Source: Darksidea phi (lineage: Eukaryota; Ascomycota; Dothideomycetes; Pleosporales; Lentitheciaceae). From it: a stretch of DNA of 64,000 bases. The DNA lies in the NCBI GenBank assembly GCA_030770425.1, contig JASJFT010000177.1, positions 1-64,000 of the forward strand, written 5' to 3'. Made by a program: the position numbers and the translations under genes. The notes under the pieces are model-generated. The model saw only the letters and a list, made by a program, of their open reading frames with translations. It made no database searches and was not told the DNA's origin. Each line of letters starts with the position of its first letter. Position 1 is the stretch's first letter. Below are positions 11,500-21,759 of the stretch, piece after piece.

Positions 11500-13017
11500 A
11501 CGCGGCTCGCATCTAAAAATAATCCAGTCACGTGCCAGATCCGCTTCGCGCACGTGCGTTGATGAACGACGCGGTCCTTCATCTGTCGCTGACGCTGGGC
11601 TCGGGCGCCGTGCCTGACTGACTGACTGCCTCAAACGCCTCGCGCAGGGGGCCATGCGCTCAATCTCGGGACGAGTTCATGCTGCACCGCTGCTTCAGAA
11701 ACATTGGAGGCCGACCACGACGCCGGCGAGACTCTCCAGCAGCGACCTGTGGACCTTTTCCATCCCAAATGTCCAGCAGCGACGCCACAGCTGAGGGAAC
11801 ACTGGCCTGGCTGCCGCCTCGCCTTCGGATCTTTCTCCCTCGTGCGCGGGAACTCGTGCGCAGCGTGCTCGTGTCGCACTGCCCCTGACTCGTCTACCTG
11901 TGGCCCGCCCGTCCGTGCTGACCCTGTCCGCCGCCTGCAAAGACATGTCTGCGTTTCCACCTTGGGCCCCTCGTGTCGTCCTCACCATCGCCCTCACCAC
12001 CAGGCGCCGGTTGAGTGTTGCCCCCGAGCTTGACGCTCTTCTTTGCAGGATTTTCCGACTTCTTTTCGCTCTTTTATCTTCTTTGCGCCACCCTGGCTGG
12101 CTCTCCTTGTGCCGAGTTGGACTTTGAATGCATACATCGCATCCTTATCTCGCGCCACCGCCAACCCTTCGCCAGTGCATCCGACCGTCTCCCGCCCAAG
12201 ACGCCCTTCCAAAAGCCAGTGCAGTCGCTCCGACGGCCTCTGTTTGACTTCGCAGTCGGTCCAATGCTGCCATCGTGTACGTCCATATATCTTCTGAAAC
12301 CCGCAATTGGAATCCACCTCCCACCCTGGAACGAGCAACGTCACAAGATATCCCTCTCATCCCGCGCTTCCCCTACTGTTTATTGTCTCCTACCAATGCT
12401 TCGCCCGAGCCTTCTTGCATCTCGCATTGTCTCGGACCGCCTCTCTGGGCAAGCCTGCCGTCTTGCTCCACTCAGCGTTATGCTAGCCACTTATCCTGAC
12501 TGTGACTGGCCATAGGTTTCGATATATTCCTAATACGTGAACCCTCGTCCTATCGCATCATCTTCTGTGCTTGTCAACGCCCAGACGAGAGCGTCCTGGA
12601 CCCGCCTCAAGCAAGGAACCATTGTCTTTCGGTGCCTTGCTGTACCGACCCCTCTAAGCCACTCCGGCTCACCTCTAACGTGTATCCCTCGTTTAGCAGT
12701 TCCTCTGTCATCGGCTCCGATACCTCAGACCATTTGTAATTGCCTCTGGGTGTACCTCGTGTGCGCAGCCCTGTGCTATTATCCCCGCATTTGGTCAGGT
12801 ACGCACCGCAGCCTCAGGCTTCCCGGTCATTGCTCCCGCGTCCCAGCTTTCCGCAACTCGCCGCGCCATCTGAGACAGTGCAACCTTCGCGACGTGATCT
12901 TGTGGAGCTGTCATCGACTGCCACATCTCTGCAACTCCTTGACAACCTACTTCAACACCAGACCCGTGTCGGTCCACAGACACGAACCACCACCACCACC
13001 ATTACTCCCAACTGTTC
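11500..13017. other. Divergent promoter and long pyrimidine-rich leader
   Basis: 1.5 kb between the divergent 11499 (-) and 13018 (+) genes. The right part (about 12000-13010) is strongly C/T-rich on the plus strand, as is common in long fungal 5' leaders, and several chance frames run through it. No protein domain is visible in any of them. It probably holds two promoters and a long 5' UTR (possibly with introns) for the 13018 gene. Confidence 0.45.
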
Positions 13018-15645
13018 ATGAGTTACGAACCCCGCGTGGCTGCCTGGCCATATGGTGCGCCAGACAGTGATGACGATGGTGGTGCTAGGAAAGGCTCCGT
13101 ACGGGCAGCTCGGGAACGCTTACAGGCCTCTAAGACACAAGGACAGAAGACGGATCGATCCAAGATAATAGGCCTACCCCAAAGACCGAATCAACTCGTC
13201 TCCCAATTCTCCGCCCAACAGGCAGCTCGACAGCAGCAGACCTTGACCCCATCCGACGGTAGAAGCGCCACCAAACCCTCGTCCCCACAGTGGCCACTTC
13301 CCAATAATGCCGATGATGTGCTAGATTCACGATCTGGACGATTTCCAAAGCCTCCCACTCGAGGCCCACCGCCCCAACGGCCGCCACGACCTGTATCGGA
13401 AGAGTTTCTTATACAACAACCAACATCCCCGGATTATCGCGCATCGTACCAAAGCGATGATATGCTCTCGCCAGCTTCAGGTCCTTCTCGCCCGCTGACG
13501 ACCTCTTCAGCCGCTTCGGAAGCATCATCCTTGGGTTCAATACCCGACTTTCCCGTACCTCAACCACCAATGCCAACTATACAGCCCCTACCTCGGCGAA
13601 ATCCCAGTCTTGGTCCGCCACCCTCGTCTCGGAGAGGACCCTCGTCATACTATACTCAGGTATCCTACGTATCCCCAATTGTCGAGGAAGCCGAGACGCG
13701 TTCGAATACAATACGGTCACATCACGGCTCTTTCGCGTCAAGTAACGTAATACCCTCCAACGACGATTACTACTTGGAAGATGGAGGTATGCGCTCTGAC
13801 GACGATGAAACAATAACGAGCGATTACGAACGCGCATCACCGGGGAGCGACCACGATGACAACAGTGGCTTGGTCACTCCAGCACTCGTTCGACAGGCTA
13901 GCCTAGGAAGGCGCACGAAACCGTCTCTCATGACGATCAAATCGGTTGATAGTTTGGAGAAGAAAGGAGCTTTCGTGAAACGAAAACCGATGCCCGGTGA
14001 TGCAGTCATGGGCGCGGCGGGTGCAGTGGGAATTGGCGGTGCAGTACTGGCAGCAAGGGATGGGATCGCGGGGCCGCGAAATGGCTCCTTTGGCAACAAC
14101 AATGTCTTCGATCCGACTTCGTCATCGAAGAATTCTTTAGACTCGGAGAAAGACCTCCACTTTGGATTTGATGATGATCCGGAAAAGAGCGGGCGGGGCT
14201 CACCAACCCATCCGCTTCAGCAAGCGACGCGCAATGCACCTATGGGGGGCCGCGCCGGAAAGCGACCCCCGCTGCGTATCGATGTTGATGCGGTTCGCGA
14301 AGCCGAGGCGCGCGGTAGTTTAACTAGTTTGCCAGAATTGATACGACGCGCAACTAGACTGGCCGCAAATCTCGATCGAGGAAAGACTGCAAGCCGCTTG
14401 GGCCTGGACTTTTGGGAATCTGGCGCGCCAGACAAGAATGCCAACCACCGATCTGGCTCGTTTGGCGATATGCTGGCTGCGTTCCCCCCTCCCGGCGAGG
14501 CTACACCCAACGGCGCAAACACACCGAACCCGAAGCGTATGTCCAAATGGCCCTCAGGGGGTTATGGTACTGATTCTGCGATGAGCGGTCGAAAGAGCAA
14601 CAAGCGTAAGAGATGTTGTGGTATGCCCATGTGGACGTTCGTCACGCTCCTAATTGTGCTTCTGTTCTTCATCGCCGCAGCTGTTATTATCCCGATCGTA
14701 CTGATTGTCATCCCGAGAATGAAAAACACTACGGACGCGGCCCAGCAAACGAGCGGAAGTGGCAACAACAATACCAACAATAACAATAACAACAACAACA
14801 ACAACAATAACAACAACAACCCTTCCCAAACCGCTGCGCCGACCGGCGGCTCGAACAATCAATGCAACGGGATTATGACTTGCCAGAATGGGGGTGTTGC
14901 GATTCTCAATGCAGATCGGTCGTGCAATTGCGTCTGCATCAATGGGTTTACCGGAAGAACATGTGCCACTCAGGGCGATGCGGGATGCACTACTACGACC
15001 ATCACTGGTACGGCCAACAATGCTACTGTTGGGTCTGGGATCCCGCGGCTCATCGACAGTGCGGAGAACCAATTTAGCATACCTCTCGACTCTACTCGCA
15101 TCTTGTCACTCTTCTCTAGCCTTTCGCTGAGCTGTACTGCAGAGAATGCGCTCATCACATTCAATGGCCTTGCTTCTCGGTCCATTGTGCGTGATTATAT
15201 CCCTATCATCGTGGATACTTCACTGACGCCTTCACGGTCCCTCCCTCTACTGGACGAGCCTCATCCAGATCAAGGACTTCGACAGCTTCAAGAACGGCAA
15301 ACCATCGGCGATCCGGGAGTCGCGAATGCGAATTCTGCAGGCTCCACTGCGACATCTGAGCCTAGTGCGACTCCTACGCCAGATCAGCCTATATCGAGCA
15401 ATGCAACTGCCCTAGACTTTGCGCGTCTCGGTGTTCTCATGGCGTTGCAGGAATCGGGCGAGCTGGATACTGCAGCGAGTGCCCAAGAATCGATCCAAGA
15501 CTTCTTGACGCAAGATCGAAATGGCAACTCCAACGGGAACACTGTTAGTGTGGGCCCTTTTACCATTGATCTCGTTCAGCTGTCGATCAAGTTTCGAAAC
15601 GGAACAACAATCCAGGCCACCTCTAACGCAACAGCTTCGTCATGA
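13018..15645 (+). CDS. Single-pass membrane protein with extracellular EGF-like domain
   Basis: Intronless 875-residue protein. Residues 1-530 are disordered, Pro/Ser/Arg-rich and likely cytosolic. A basic-Cys cluster (KRKRCCGMP) precedes a membrane helix at about 538-565. Then come a poly-Asn linker (about 583-600) and a Cys-rich EGF-like module at about 616-649 with CQNGG and CINGFTGRTC. The C-terminal part (650-875) is extracellular, with Asn-x-Ser/Thr sites, and ends in Ser/Thr-rich sequence. Proteins with this layout are widespread in Pezizomycotina, but I know no firm function; a cell-surface or wall-sensing role is speculation. The start ATG at 13018 follows a stop-containing leader and fits the frame. 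Confidence 0.75.
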   Translation: MSYEPRVAAWPYGAPDSDDDGGARKGSVRAARERLQASKTQGQKTDRSKIIGLPQRPNQLVSQFSAQQAARQQQTLTPSDGRSATKPSSPQWPLPNNADDVLDSRSGRFPKPPTRGPPPQRPPRPVSEEFLIQQPTSPDYRASYQSDDMLSPASGPSRPLTTSSAASEASSLGSIPDFPVPQPPMPTIQPLPRRNPSLGPPPSSRRGPSSYYTQVSYVSPIVEEAETRSNTIRSHHGSFASSNVIPSNDDYYLEDGGMRSDDDETITSDYERASPGSDHDDNSGLVTPALVRQASLGRRTKPSLMTIKSVDSLEKKGAFVKRKPMPGDAVMGAAGAVGIGGAVLAARDGIAGPRNGSFGNNNVFDPTSSSKNSLDSEKDLHFGFDDDPEKSGRGSPTHPLQQATRNAPMGGRAGKRPPLRIDVDAVREAEARGSLTSLPELIRRATRLAANLDRGKTASRLGLDFWESGAPDKNANHRSGSFGDMLAAFPPPGEATPNGANTPNPKRMSKWPSGGYGTDSAMSGRKSNKRKRCCGMPMWTFVTLLIVLLFFIAAAVIIPIVLIVIPRMKNTTDAAQQTSGSGNNNTNNNNNNNNNNNNNNNPSQTAAPTGGSNNQCNGIMTCQNGGVAILNADRSCNCVCINGFTGRTCATQGDAGCTTTTITGTANNATVGSGIPRLIDSAENQFSIPLDSTRILSLFSSLSLSCTAENALITFNGLASRSIVRDYIPIIVDTSLTPSRSLPLLDEPHPDQGLRQLQERQTIGDPGVANANSAGSTATSEPSATPTPDQPISSNATALDFARLGVLMALQESGELDTAASAQESIQDFLTQDRNGNSNGNTVSVGPFTIDLVQLSIKFRNGTTIQATSNATASS
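14764..14820 (+). repeat. AAC/AAT trinucleotide repeat (poly-Asn)
   Basis: Near-perfect run of AAC with occasional AAT codons inside the EGF-like gene, coding for about 18 Asn directly outside the membrane helix. It is in frame, so length changes would alter only linker length. Confidence 0.85.
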
Positions 15646-16131
15646 TCTCCCCATCAGCCACACAATATCCCTTCTGTAATTTCTTTTCAGCTCTCTGAGT
15701 CTTTTTCTTCTATTTTACAATGTACAACTAACGGCGGCATTATGCATATTCCCCAGCATCGGTGTTCCGGCCCCCGTGCTCAAAAATCTGTTCGCTCTAT
15801 ATTCCTATGTTTCGTCTTGAGGACGCAGCGCGGATCCATCGATTGGATCTAATTTTGAATATCTGGGCCTGATATACCCCCTGTTGTTTGGATGAAACCC
15901 ACAAGCACATGATGGTGCTCAGAGAGGAAGGGTCTAAGTTGAGATGGGATGCTGTATGTATATAGTATAATGTCGACATGTGTGGTAGTATTCCATGTGC
16001 AGAAATGCAATACCGTACCGAATAACGGGCAGACGGCGCCTCTGGGTCATTGGAGTGAAGCGTGGAAGCTGAGCTTTGTTGAAATCAACGTGTGATGCGG
16101 CGTATGAACTGATATTCCCTTGAGGGTGCTA

Positions 16132-17082
16132 ATGGTTTTAGACCAATGCAAGGAACTACTGACTAGGCATAACGATGCCCGGAGGGTTGTGGGTTGGTTT
16201 GGTCTTGGATGGAAAGTGGCTGTTCTTGACCGGCTTTCCCCACTCCTGGCGGTGATCCCCGGCAACAATAACAACAATAACAACAACAACAACACACAAG
16301 TATACATTCGACATAATGACACCTGGGCCATAGCGCGAATATACAACGACCGTTCCCACCTGAACTGGTGCAGGGCTGTGGGCGCGGGACTGAAGTTCGC
16401 CAAGTGGCTAGCAGACGGGCCTTCGGAGGAATTCATGATCGACTTGCAAAAGATCGTCTCGAAATGGGTAGTGGGTTTGGTTCACGCTGTTGGGCTATGG
16501 ATATGGAATCTCGCCCTTTTCTTCCCCCTCTGGATCTACAATGACGCGATTCCCTTTACGCTCTGGACATGGACCTCTCTGCTCCTATCTATCTTCCTCT
16601 TTATCTGGACATGGCTTCTCTGCCCAATCTTGCAATTCGCCCGCACCCTAACATGTCGTGTCGCCACCAAAGTCTCGCTAGGACTCCAACTCCAACAACG
16701 TCTAAACGTAATCCAGCTTTACTGTCTCTCCTTCAACACACCCGCCTACAACCCCTACTATAACCTCGCCGTCCAAGCGGCCTCGACACCTCTCACAGAG
16801 CTCGTCCTCATCCTGCAACAGAACGACGCATTACAAGCCCAAATCACTACACTCCGCAAAGGCCACAAGCAAGAAGTGGACGAGTTACGGCGAACTCATG
16901 AGCGGAGAGTTGACAATATCAGACGAGCGAATGGATTTGCGTGGCAGCCGAGCACACATATTAGTGCGGCTAATGATGCCAAGTACTGCCAAAGCAAGAC
17001 GAGCGCTAGCGGTGCCAGTAATGGGTTGTTCTACCAGGAGCAGAGGGCGAGGGTGCATTGGTATGGTAAACAGGCCGCCTGA
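16132..17082 (+). CDS. Hypothetical membrane protein with C-terminal coiled coil
   Basis: Open frame of 316 residues from the first ATG at 16132; translation could also begin at Met 16435, which would put the upstream poly-Asn stretch in the leader. Features are a poly-Asn tract near residues 45-54, two aromatic-rich membrane helices at about 120-140 and 143-172 (many Trp/Leu/Ile), then a charged helix QQNDALQAQITTLRKGHKQ continuing into DELRRTHERRVDNIRR, which looks like a coiled coil. No family recognised. The topology (two helices plus cytosolic coiled coil) would suit an organelle or ER membrane protein, which is inference. Confidence 0.5.
   Translation: MVLDQCKELLTRHNDARRVVGWFGLGWKVAVLDRLSPLLAVIPGNNNNNNNNNNTQVYIRHNDTWAIARIYNDRSHLNWCRAVGAGLKFAKWLADGPSEEFMIDLQKIVSKWVVGLVHAVGLWIWNLALFFPLWIYNDAIPFTLWTWTSLLLSIFLFIWTWLLCPILQFARTLTCRVATKVSLGLQLQQRLNVIQLYCLSFNTPAYNPYYNLAVQAASTPLTELVLILQQNDALQAQITTLRKGHKQEVDELRRTHERRVDNIRRANGFAWQPSTHISAANDAKYCQSKTSASGASNGLFYQEQRARVHWYGKQAA
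16263..16297 (+). repeat. AAC trinucleotide repeat
   Basis: Second AAC/AAT microsatellite, 1.5 kb from the one in the EGF-like gene and on the same strand, reading as about 10 Asn if the upstream ATG is used. Confidence 0.85.
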
Positions 17083-18348
17083 GGAGGACGCACGACGGAG
17101 CAGCTTTGAAGACATTCCACCTCTGAGGCTATCAGGATAGCCTATCTACACGATGAGATGCGGTAAGATCTTGGCTCACCCGTTGGACGTGGAAGGGTGG
17201 CGGAGTATGACGGTTGTGCTCATCCTGTACCAAACCTCATTTTAACTTGTTGGAATAATTTGGGCGGTATTCGGTGTAGCGATAGCCGGGTAGTCTGTCC
17301 CTTGCTTCCTCTTTTTTCTTCGCTCCAGACTTTTCGTCCGTTCACGAAGCTTTCTACCTAGTGGTTCACTAACTCTCCCTTTTCGGACTCGCTTACAACG
17401 TTGCTTGGTAAGATCAATAAGTCAGGTGTTGCTTGGGCTTGCTTGGCTGTACTACACTTGCGTTGCTTGTTTTTGCTCCTTTGCTCTACTTTACATGTTC
17501 TTCCGCGGTGCTAGTTTGGCTCTCCTTTGCTGCATTCCGCAAGTCGTTCCGAGAATCAGTACAACAAGCAAGCAAAAAGCAAAGCATCACTTCTCTTATT
17601 GATCCCACTATGCAATGTTGTAATGGGGTTTTGGAGTTAGGAAGTCAGTGAATTGGCCGTGGTAGTGGAGACTGCGGATGAACAGGCGGGTGGGAGGAAG
17701 GCGTCGGTAGGGCGGGCCAGGAGTGGAAAGGCTATCGGTGTCATCTTTTCCAAGGTTAATTGGACAAACATTTATTTTCTACCGCGTTTTGAGTGGTCTG
17801 TCATGCTGTTATGCGAGCGAGATACCCCGGAGAAGAAAGTAGAGGAAGGAGTTCACGCTCGGTAATGGATGGGCTGGTGTATTCATGCATTCGAGGAACG
17901 ATGCCCGCACGAAAATAAAGGAAGAAGAATAGACGTTCAAGGCCTGAATAGTTCAGCAACATGACATAGGATAATATAAAAAAATACAACCCGGACATAG
18001 TTGTCCCGCCTGCCACTGATACATACAAAGCGTCACCGCAGCTTAAGCATCGATTGCGCGATACAGCGAACGAACAGCCCAGAAGACGTCAATCGGTTGA
18101 AAAGGGTGCGAAGCATGTATATAGCTCTATTTCGTATCTTAGCACTTAACCTTATGATCTAGCAATGCACACTCCAGGAGACATCATCAATCCGGTACAC
18201 AGGAATCGCTAAGCCATCAACTCATGCAAGACAAACAACGATCCCATCCCAGCCATGAAGTATGCTTCTTGGTATTCAAAAACTTGTTCAGAATGCAAAA
18301 CACTCCGCATCGACTACCTCTGCCCCGTCTATAGCGAGCCCCTAGCAC
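17083..18348. other. Intergenic region between convergent genes
   Basis: About 1.3 kb between the end of the two-helix membrane protein (+) and the end of the F-box gene (-). Short frames only; T/C-rich between 17280 and 17560. I see no domain, repeat or RNA gene. Confidence 0.4.
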
Positions 18349-20694
18349 CTAGAACCACCGCCTACTACTCAGTTTCGCCCAACACCTCCCCGCCTCTGCC
18401 TCCTCTCGCGGGCCGACAAACTCCAACACCTGATCGTTCCGTCCCACTCGAATATCTAAGTCAAAGATATCATTAGCCGTCTTGCCATCCTCCCTCGTCC
18501 CGAGACAAAAACTTGCTCTTACCCTCACACCACCTGGTCTCTCCTTAGCGGTGTTGCTAAGGTGAGGCCCAATGTCGCGAGCGAGGCGGTAAGCGAGAGC
18601 GCTAGGCGTAAACCGCGTTTTGAGGGCCACGGCCCAGCGATTGAATTCTTGTGGTCTTTGTGCGGTATTCTGGAATTGTGGCATCATTGCAGGGTCGACA
18701 GGGGGGGTTGATGCGGGAGAGGCGGGTGGTGTGACGACGACGAGGGCGGTTGAGGCCGGGGAGCGGGTATCCAGCCAAGACTGGATAATCTCTGCATCGC
18801 GGTAGCTGTCTTCAAAAAAGGTTAAAAGCCAGAAAGAAATGACCAAGTGGCGCAGGTTCTCGAAGTGGCATAGAGGGTGAAGGAGTGGGCCGGTGATTGC
18901 AGTTGCATATGAGAGTATCGGGCTACCGTTGTAGCCGCAGAGCTTCAACTCCTGCACTGTCTCCGCATGATGGAGGCTGATTGTTTGCAGAAAAGGCGCC
19001 TCTGCTCGCCAGCCGTAGTACGGCTCGAATTTGAAATTCGGAGGCAGAGGCGCACTACTCCTATACGAGGCCAGAATACCGTCGAGATCCTCTTCTTCTA
19101 GATGGGCAGTAGCATCTGATCCCTGGGCGGGGTCAAGCGTCTTCAGATCGTCTCCTCTCAAACCCCACGTGTTTCCCACCGGAAAGGTGACGCCAATGAA
19201 GACAATCTTTTTCAGCGGTGAGAAATGTAACGCCCGTACAAGCTCTCGTTTCTCGTCCCTTGGAATGCCGCCTTCCAGCTTGAGCTGTTCGACTTTGCAC
19301 ATGTATGGCGCGAATTCGCCTATGAAGCGGCGGCGACGAATACGTACTTGCTGTTCCTGTGGCTCTCGGCTTTCATCGGTGAATGCCTCCCCGTTCATTG
19401 AGTAGTAGCTGTCTAGCCGTAAGTCAACAAGAACGTTGCCCAGATGAGCGACCACTCTCCGTGTTCGGTTTTGAATGTCGGTGCTTGGCTTGACGTGCGA
19501 ATAAAACCTGTCAAGCGGCCATGCCAGGCACTGAATCTTTGGATGAGCTTCTAGAAATTCAAGGAACATGTCCTCAAGTAGGTAAAGGCCGTCCGGCAAC
19601 TTGCTCTCGTGCACAACTGCATTGCGAATCTGAAAGGCGCGTAGATGGGGAAACCTCAATCGAGACAGTTCACGGAGGTCCTGGAGCGCAGGAAGGTCTT
19701 GGTTGGACTCAGCCTGACGCCAGACAACCCAGTCCAGGTTCAAACTTGTCAAGGTTGACGCAGACTTGGCCAACAACATCATCATTGGATTAGGAAGGGC
19801 TAGATGTGGAAGGGTGCCAAACTGATTATCCTCGACAAATTGTTGGATGTCTGGCAGCTCGTTCCAAATGTGCGCGTCGAGTTCTCCTGCCCTTGCCCTG
19901 AGGTAATGGGCCGAGGGCAAGGACCAGGCACGGGGAACGCTGTCGTCGGAGTATTCTACGGTGGACCAAAGCCACCCGCCTGCCGCGTTGTGCATTTGTC
20001 TCAAGAGCCCGCCCCGGGAGAGCCTGTACTCCTTGAAGCGCATCTTACTCCGTTCAGGAGCATCGGTAGACTCGGCGCGTAGCCGACGTATGCGTATCGA
20101 TTCCAGGCCAGTTAAGTATTCCGGGGAGAGGAAGTCGGTGTAGTCGGTCTCGAAGACTGAGAGGGAGCAACTCTCGAGCCATAGCTTGCGCAGGCGTACG
20201 CGCTGGGGCCGGTTGGGGCTCAGGAAGGCGCCGAGCAGGATCTGGGTGATGTTGTAGTGTCCGTATATGATGCGCAGCGTGTGCACGTTGACCATGTTGC
20301 GGATGGCAAGCCACAGGAGGGTGTGGAGACGGCGGTCCTGCGACAGGTTCTCGGCGTGAAAGTACATGTGCGGGAGCTCGGAGAAGATGTTGGGCGTGGG
20401 CAGATGGCAGCGATGGGTGAGCACCTGCACCTTGGACGCCAGGGCGGGGTTGGTGGCCAGGATGAACAGCTTCTGTATGAGCGGTGTGTCATCGTGCTCG
20501 TCGGGCGTCTGGTCGTCGGCGAGCAGCTTGCGCGTATCGATGAGGGCAACGTGTTGCCACAGAAAGTCGGTCGCATGGCGGTGGAAGCATCTAGACACGA
20601 GGGCCGCCTTCTTGAGCTCGACGGGCGGCAGCACGCCGAAGACGAGCTGGAGGAGCTCGTCGGGGAGGCATTCGACGTGGTCACTCAATGGCAT
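18349..20694 (-). CDS. F-box domain protein
   Basis: Intronless 781-residue protein. The F-box is at the N-terminus, residues about 6-50 (CLPDELLQLVFGVLPPVELK, then AALVSRCFHRHATDFLW), so it probably recruits substrates to an SCF ubiquitin ligase through Skp1. The rest has irregular leucine-rich stretches (for example LTSLNLDWVVW, VQELKLCGYNG, LRHLVISFWLL) like those of fungal F-box/LRR-like proteins, but no clean repeat can be aligned by eye. Start ATG 20694 lies directly before the F-box; a non-ATG extension upstream was ignored. Substrate unknown. Confidence 0.8.
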   Translation of the reverse strand: MPLSDHVECLPDELLQLVFGVLPPVELKKAALVSRCFHRHATDFLWQHVALIDTRKLLADDQTPDEHDDTPLIQKLFILATNPALASKVQVLTHRCHLPTPNIFSELPHMYFHAENLSQDRRLHTLLWLAIRNMVNVHTLRIIYGHYNITQILLGAFLSPNRPQRVRLRKLWLESCSLSVFETDYTDFLSPEYLTGLESIRIRRLRAESTDAPERSKMRFKEYRLSRGGLLRQMHNAAGGWLWSTVEYSDDSVPRAWSLPSAHYLRARAGELDAHIWNELPDIQQFVEDNQFGTLPHLALPNPMMMLLAKSASTLTSLNLDWVVWRQAESNQDLPALQDLRELSRLRFPHLRAFQIRNAVVHESKLPDGLYLLEDMFLEFLEAHPKIQCLAWPLDRFYSHVKPSTDIQNRTRRVVAHLGNVLVDLRLDSYYSMNGEAFTDESREPQEQQVRIRRRRFIGEFAPYMCKVEQLKLEGGIPRDEKRELVRALHFSPLKKIVFIGVTFPVGNTWGLRGDDLKTLDPAQGSDATAHLEEEDLDGILASYRSSAPLPPNFKFEPYYGWRAEAPFLQTISLHHAETVQELKLCGYNGSPILSYATAITGPLLHPLCHFENLRHLVISFWLLTFFEDSYRDAEIIQSWLDTRSPASTALVVVTPPASPASTPPVDPAMMPQFQNTAQRPQEFNRWAVALKTRFTPSALAYRLARDIGPHLSNTAKERPGGVRVRASFCLGTREDGKTANDIFDLDIRVGRNDQVLEFVGPREEAEAGRCWAKLSSRRWF

Positions 20695-20870
20695 GATGCG
20701 ATGCGGTGCGGAAGACGTCAACTGGTGGAAAGAGGCTACATGTGCGGTTGTTGGGTAGAGATATGAGGTGATGTGATGTGATGTGGTTGATGGTTATCAG
20801 ATGTCGCACGGACGCCGCTCCCGCCCCGCAGCATCTGGACTCCATCCATCTGGACTACATCTGGACTACA

Positions 20871-21380
20871 TCATCCAGCCTGTCCCAACTGCTTCCTCTC
20901 CATCCATGCCGCGTCCTTCTGGAGCCCCGGGCACCGAAACATGCCGATGCTGTTCCCCGTGTCCTGGAAGCCAAACTGCGGATACAGCGCCTGCCCCATG
21001 GGGTCCGCGACCAGGCTCACATATGCGTATGGTGCATGCTCGTCAATATAGGCGACCAGCGCCTTCATGATGCCCTTCGCAATGCCTTTGCGGCGGTGGT
21101 CTGGGTGCACCGCGATATCCGTCAGCAGGAGGAACAGGCCTCCGTCCCCCGACAGCCGGCCCATGCCAACCGCATCTTGGTCCGGACTCGGCGTCGTGTC
21201 GTCCACCATGGCACAGCGCTCATACGCGAGGAAGCAGGCGAAAGAGTTTTGCAGCGCTTTAGGGACGGTGTCGCGCATGGCGTCGGGGAACGGCGGCGTC
21301 AGGCCCGCGAGCTTTCGTAGGTCGTGGTATGCCTGCGGGGTTGGCAGCCCTTGGAGAATCACGTACGCTGCGTCGGCCAT
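20871..21380 (-). CDS. GNAT-family N-acetyltransferase
   Basis: 169-residue single-exon protein with a typical GCN5-related acetyltransferase fold. Motif A is at about residues 88-105 (LTDIAVHPDHRRKGIAKG), containing the acetyl-CoA pyrophosphate loop R-R-K-G-I-A-K-G. A C-terminal LYPQFGFQDTGNSIGMF resembles motif B of small-molecule acetyltransferases. It lies 176 bp upstream of the F-box gene on the same strand. The acceptor substrate cannot be deduced; fungal relatives are annotated only as GNAT proteins. Confidence 0.85.
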   Translation of the reverse strand: MADAAYVILQGLPTPQAYHDLRKLAGLTPPFPDAMRDTVPKALQNSFACFLAYERCAMVDDTTPSPDQDAVGMGRLSGDGGLFLLLTDIAVHPDHRRKGIAKGIMKALVAYIDEHAPYAYVSLVADPMGQALYPQFGFQDTGNSIGMFRCPGLQKDAAWMERKQLGQAG

Positions 21381-21759
21381 GTTTCTTCCAAGCTCAGACG
21401 TGGGTTTGAGAGCATTTGAAAGTCGAGTCGAGTGACGATTGTTACAAACGGCGGGCGAGACAGCTTTTGGCTGTAGCCTCTACTCCGATCCTGGTGGGGC
21501 GGAATAGTCTACAGACGGACTCCGCTTACTCTGTCGGTGGGTCTCGGAATAGTATACTCTTCATCACCGCCCCGTATTGCCGAACCTTCAAATTATACAC
21601 ATGGCGGCCATTGAGAGATTTTCGGATTGTAGATGGCAACCGAAAAGCAACCAATTGCCTTGGCCCGGGACTTCAAGACGGACAAGTACGCTGAGCTTCA
21701 ATCCGTCCAGGTTGCCGTAGGTTTTCTGTAGCTCTACTGTGTGCAGGGCGTGGAGTCTC

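Noticed and set aside
12015..13070. Several 90-180 codon frames upstream of the EGF-like gene
   Set aside because: C/T-rich leader gives Ser/Pro/Leu-rich chance frames; nothing resembles a domain.
14562..15072. Minus-strand hydrophobic Leu/Val runs
   Set aside because: Antisense of the AAC repeat in the EGF-like gene.
16047..16436. Minus-strand frame with a poly-Leu stretch that looks like a signal peptide
   Set aside because: The Leu run is only the complement of the AAC repeat.
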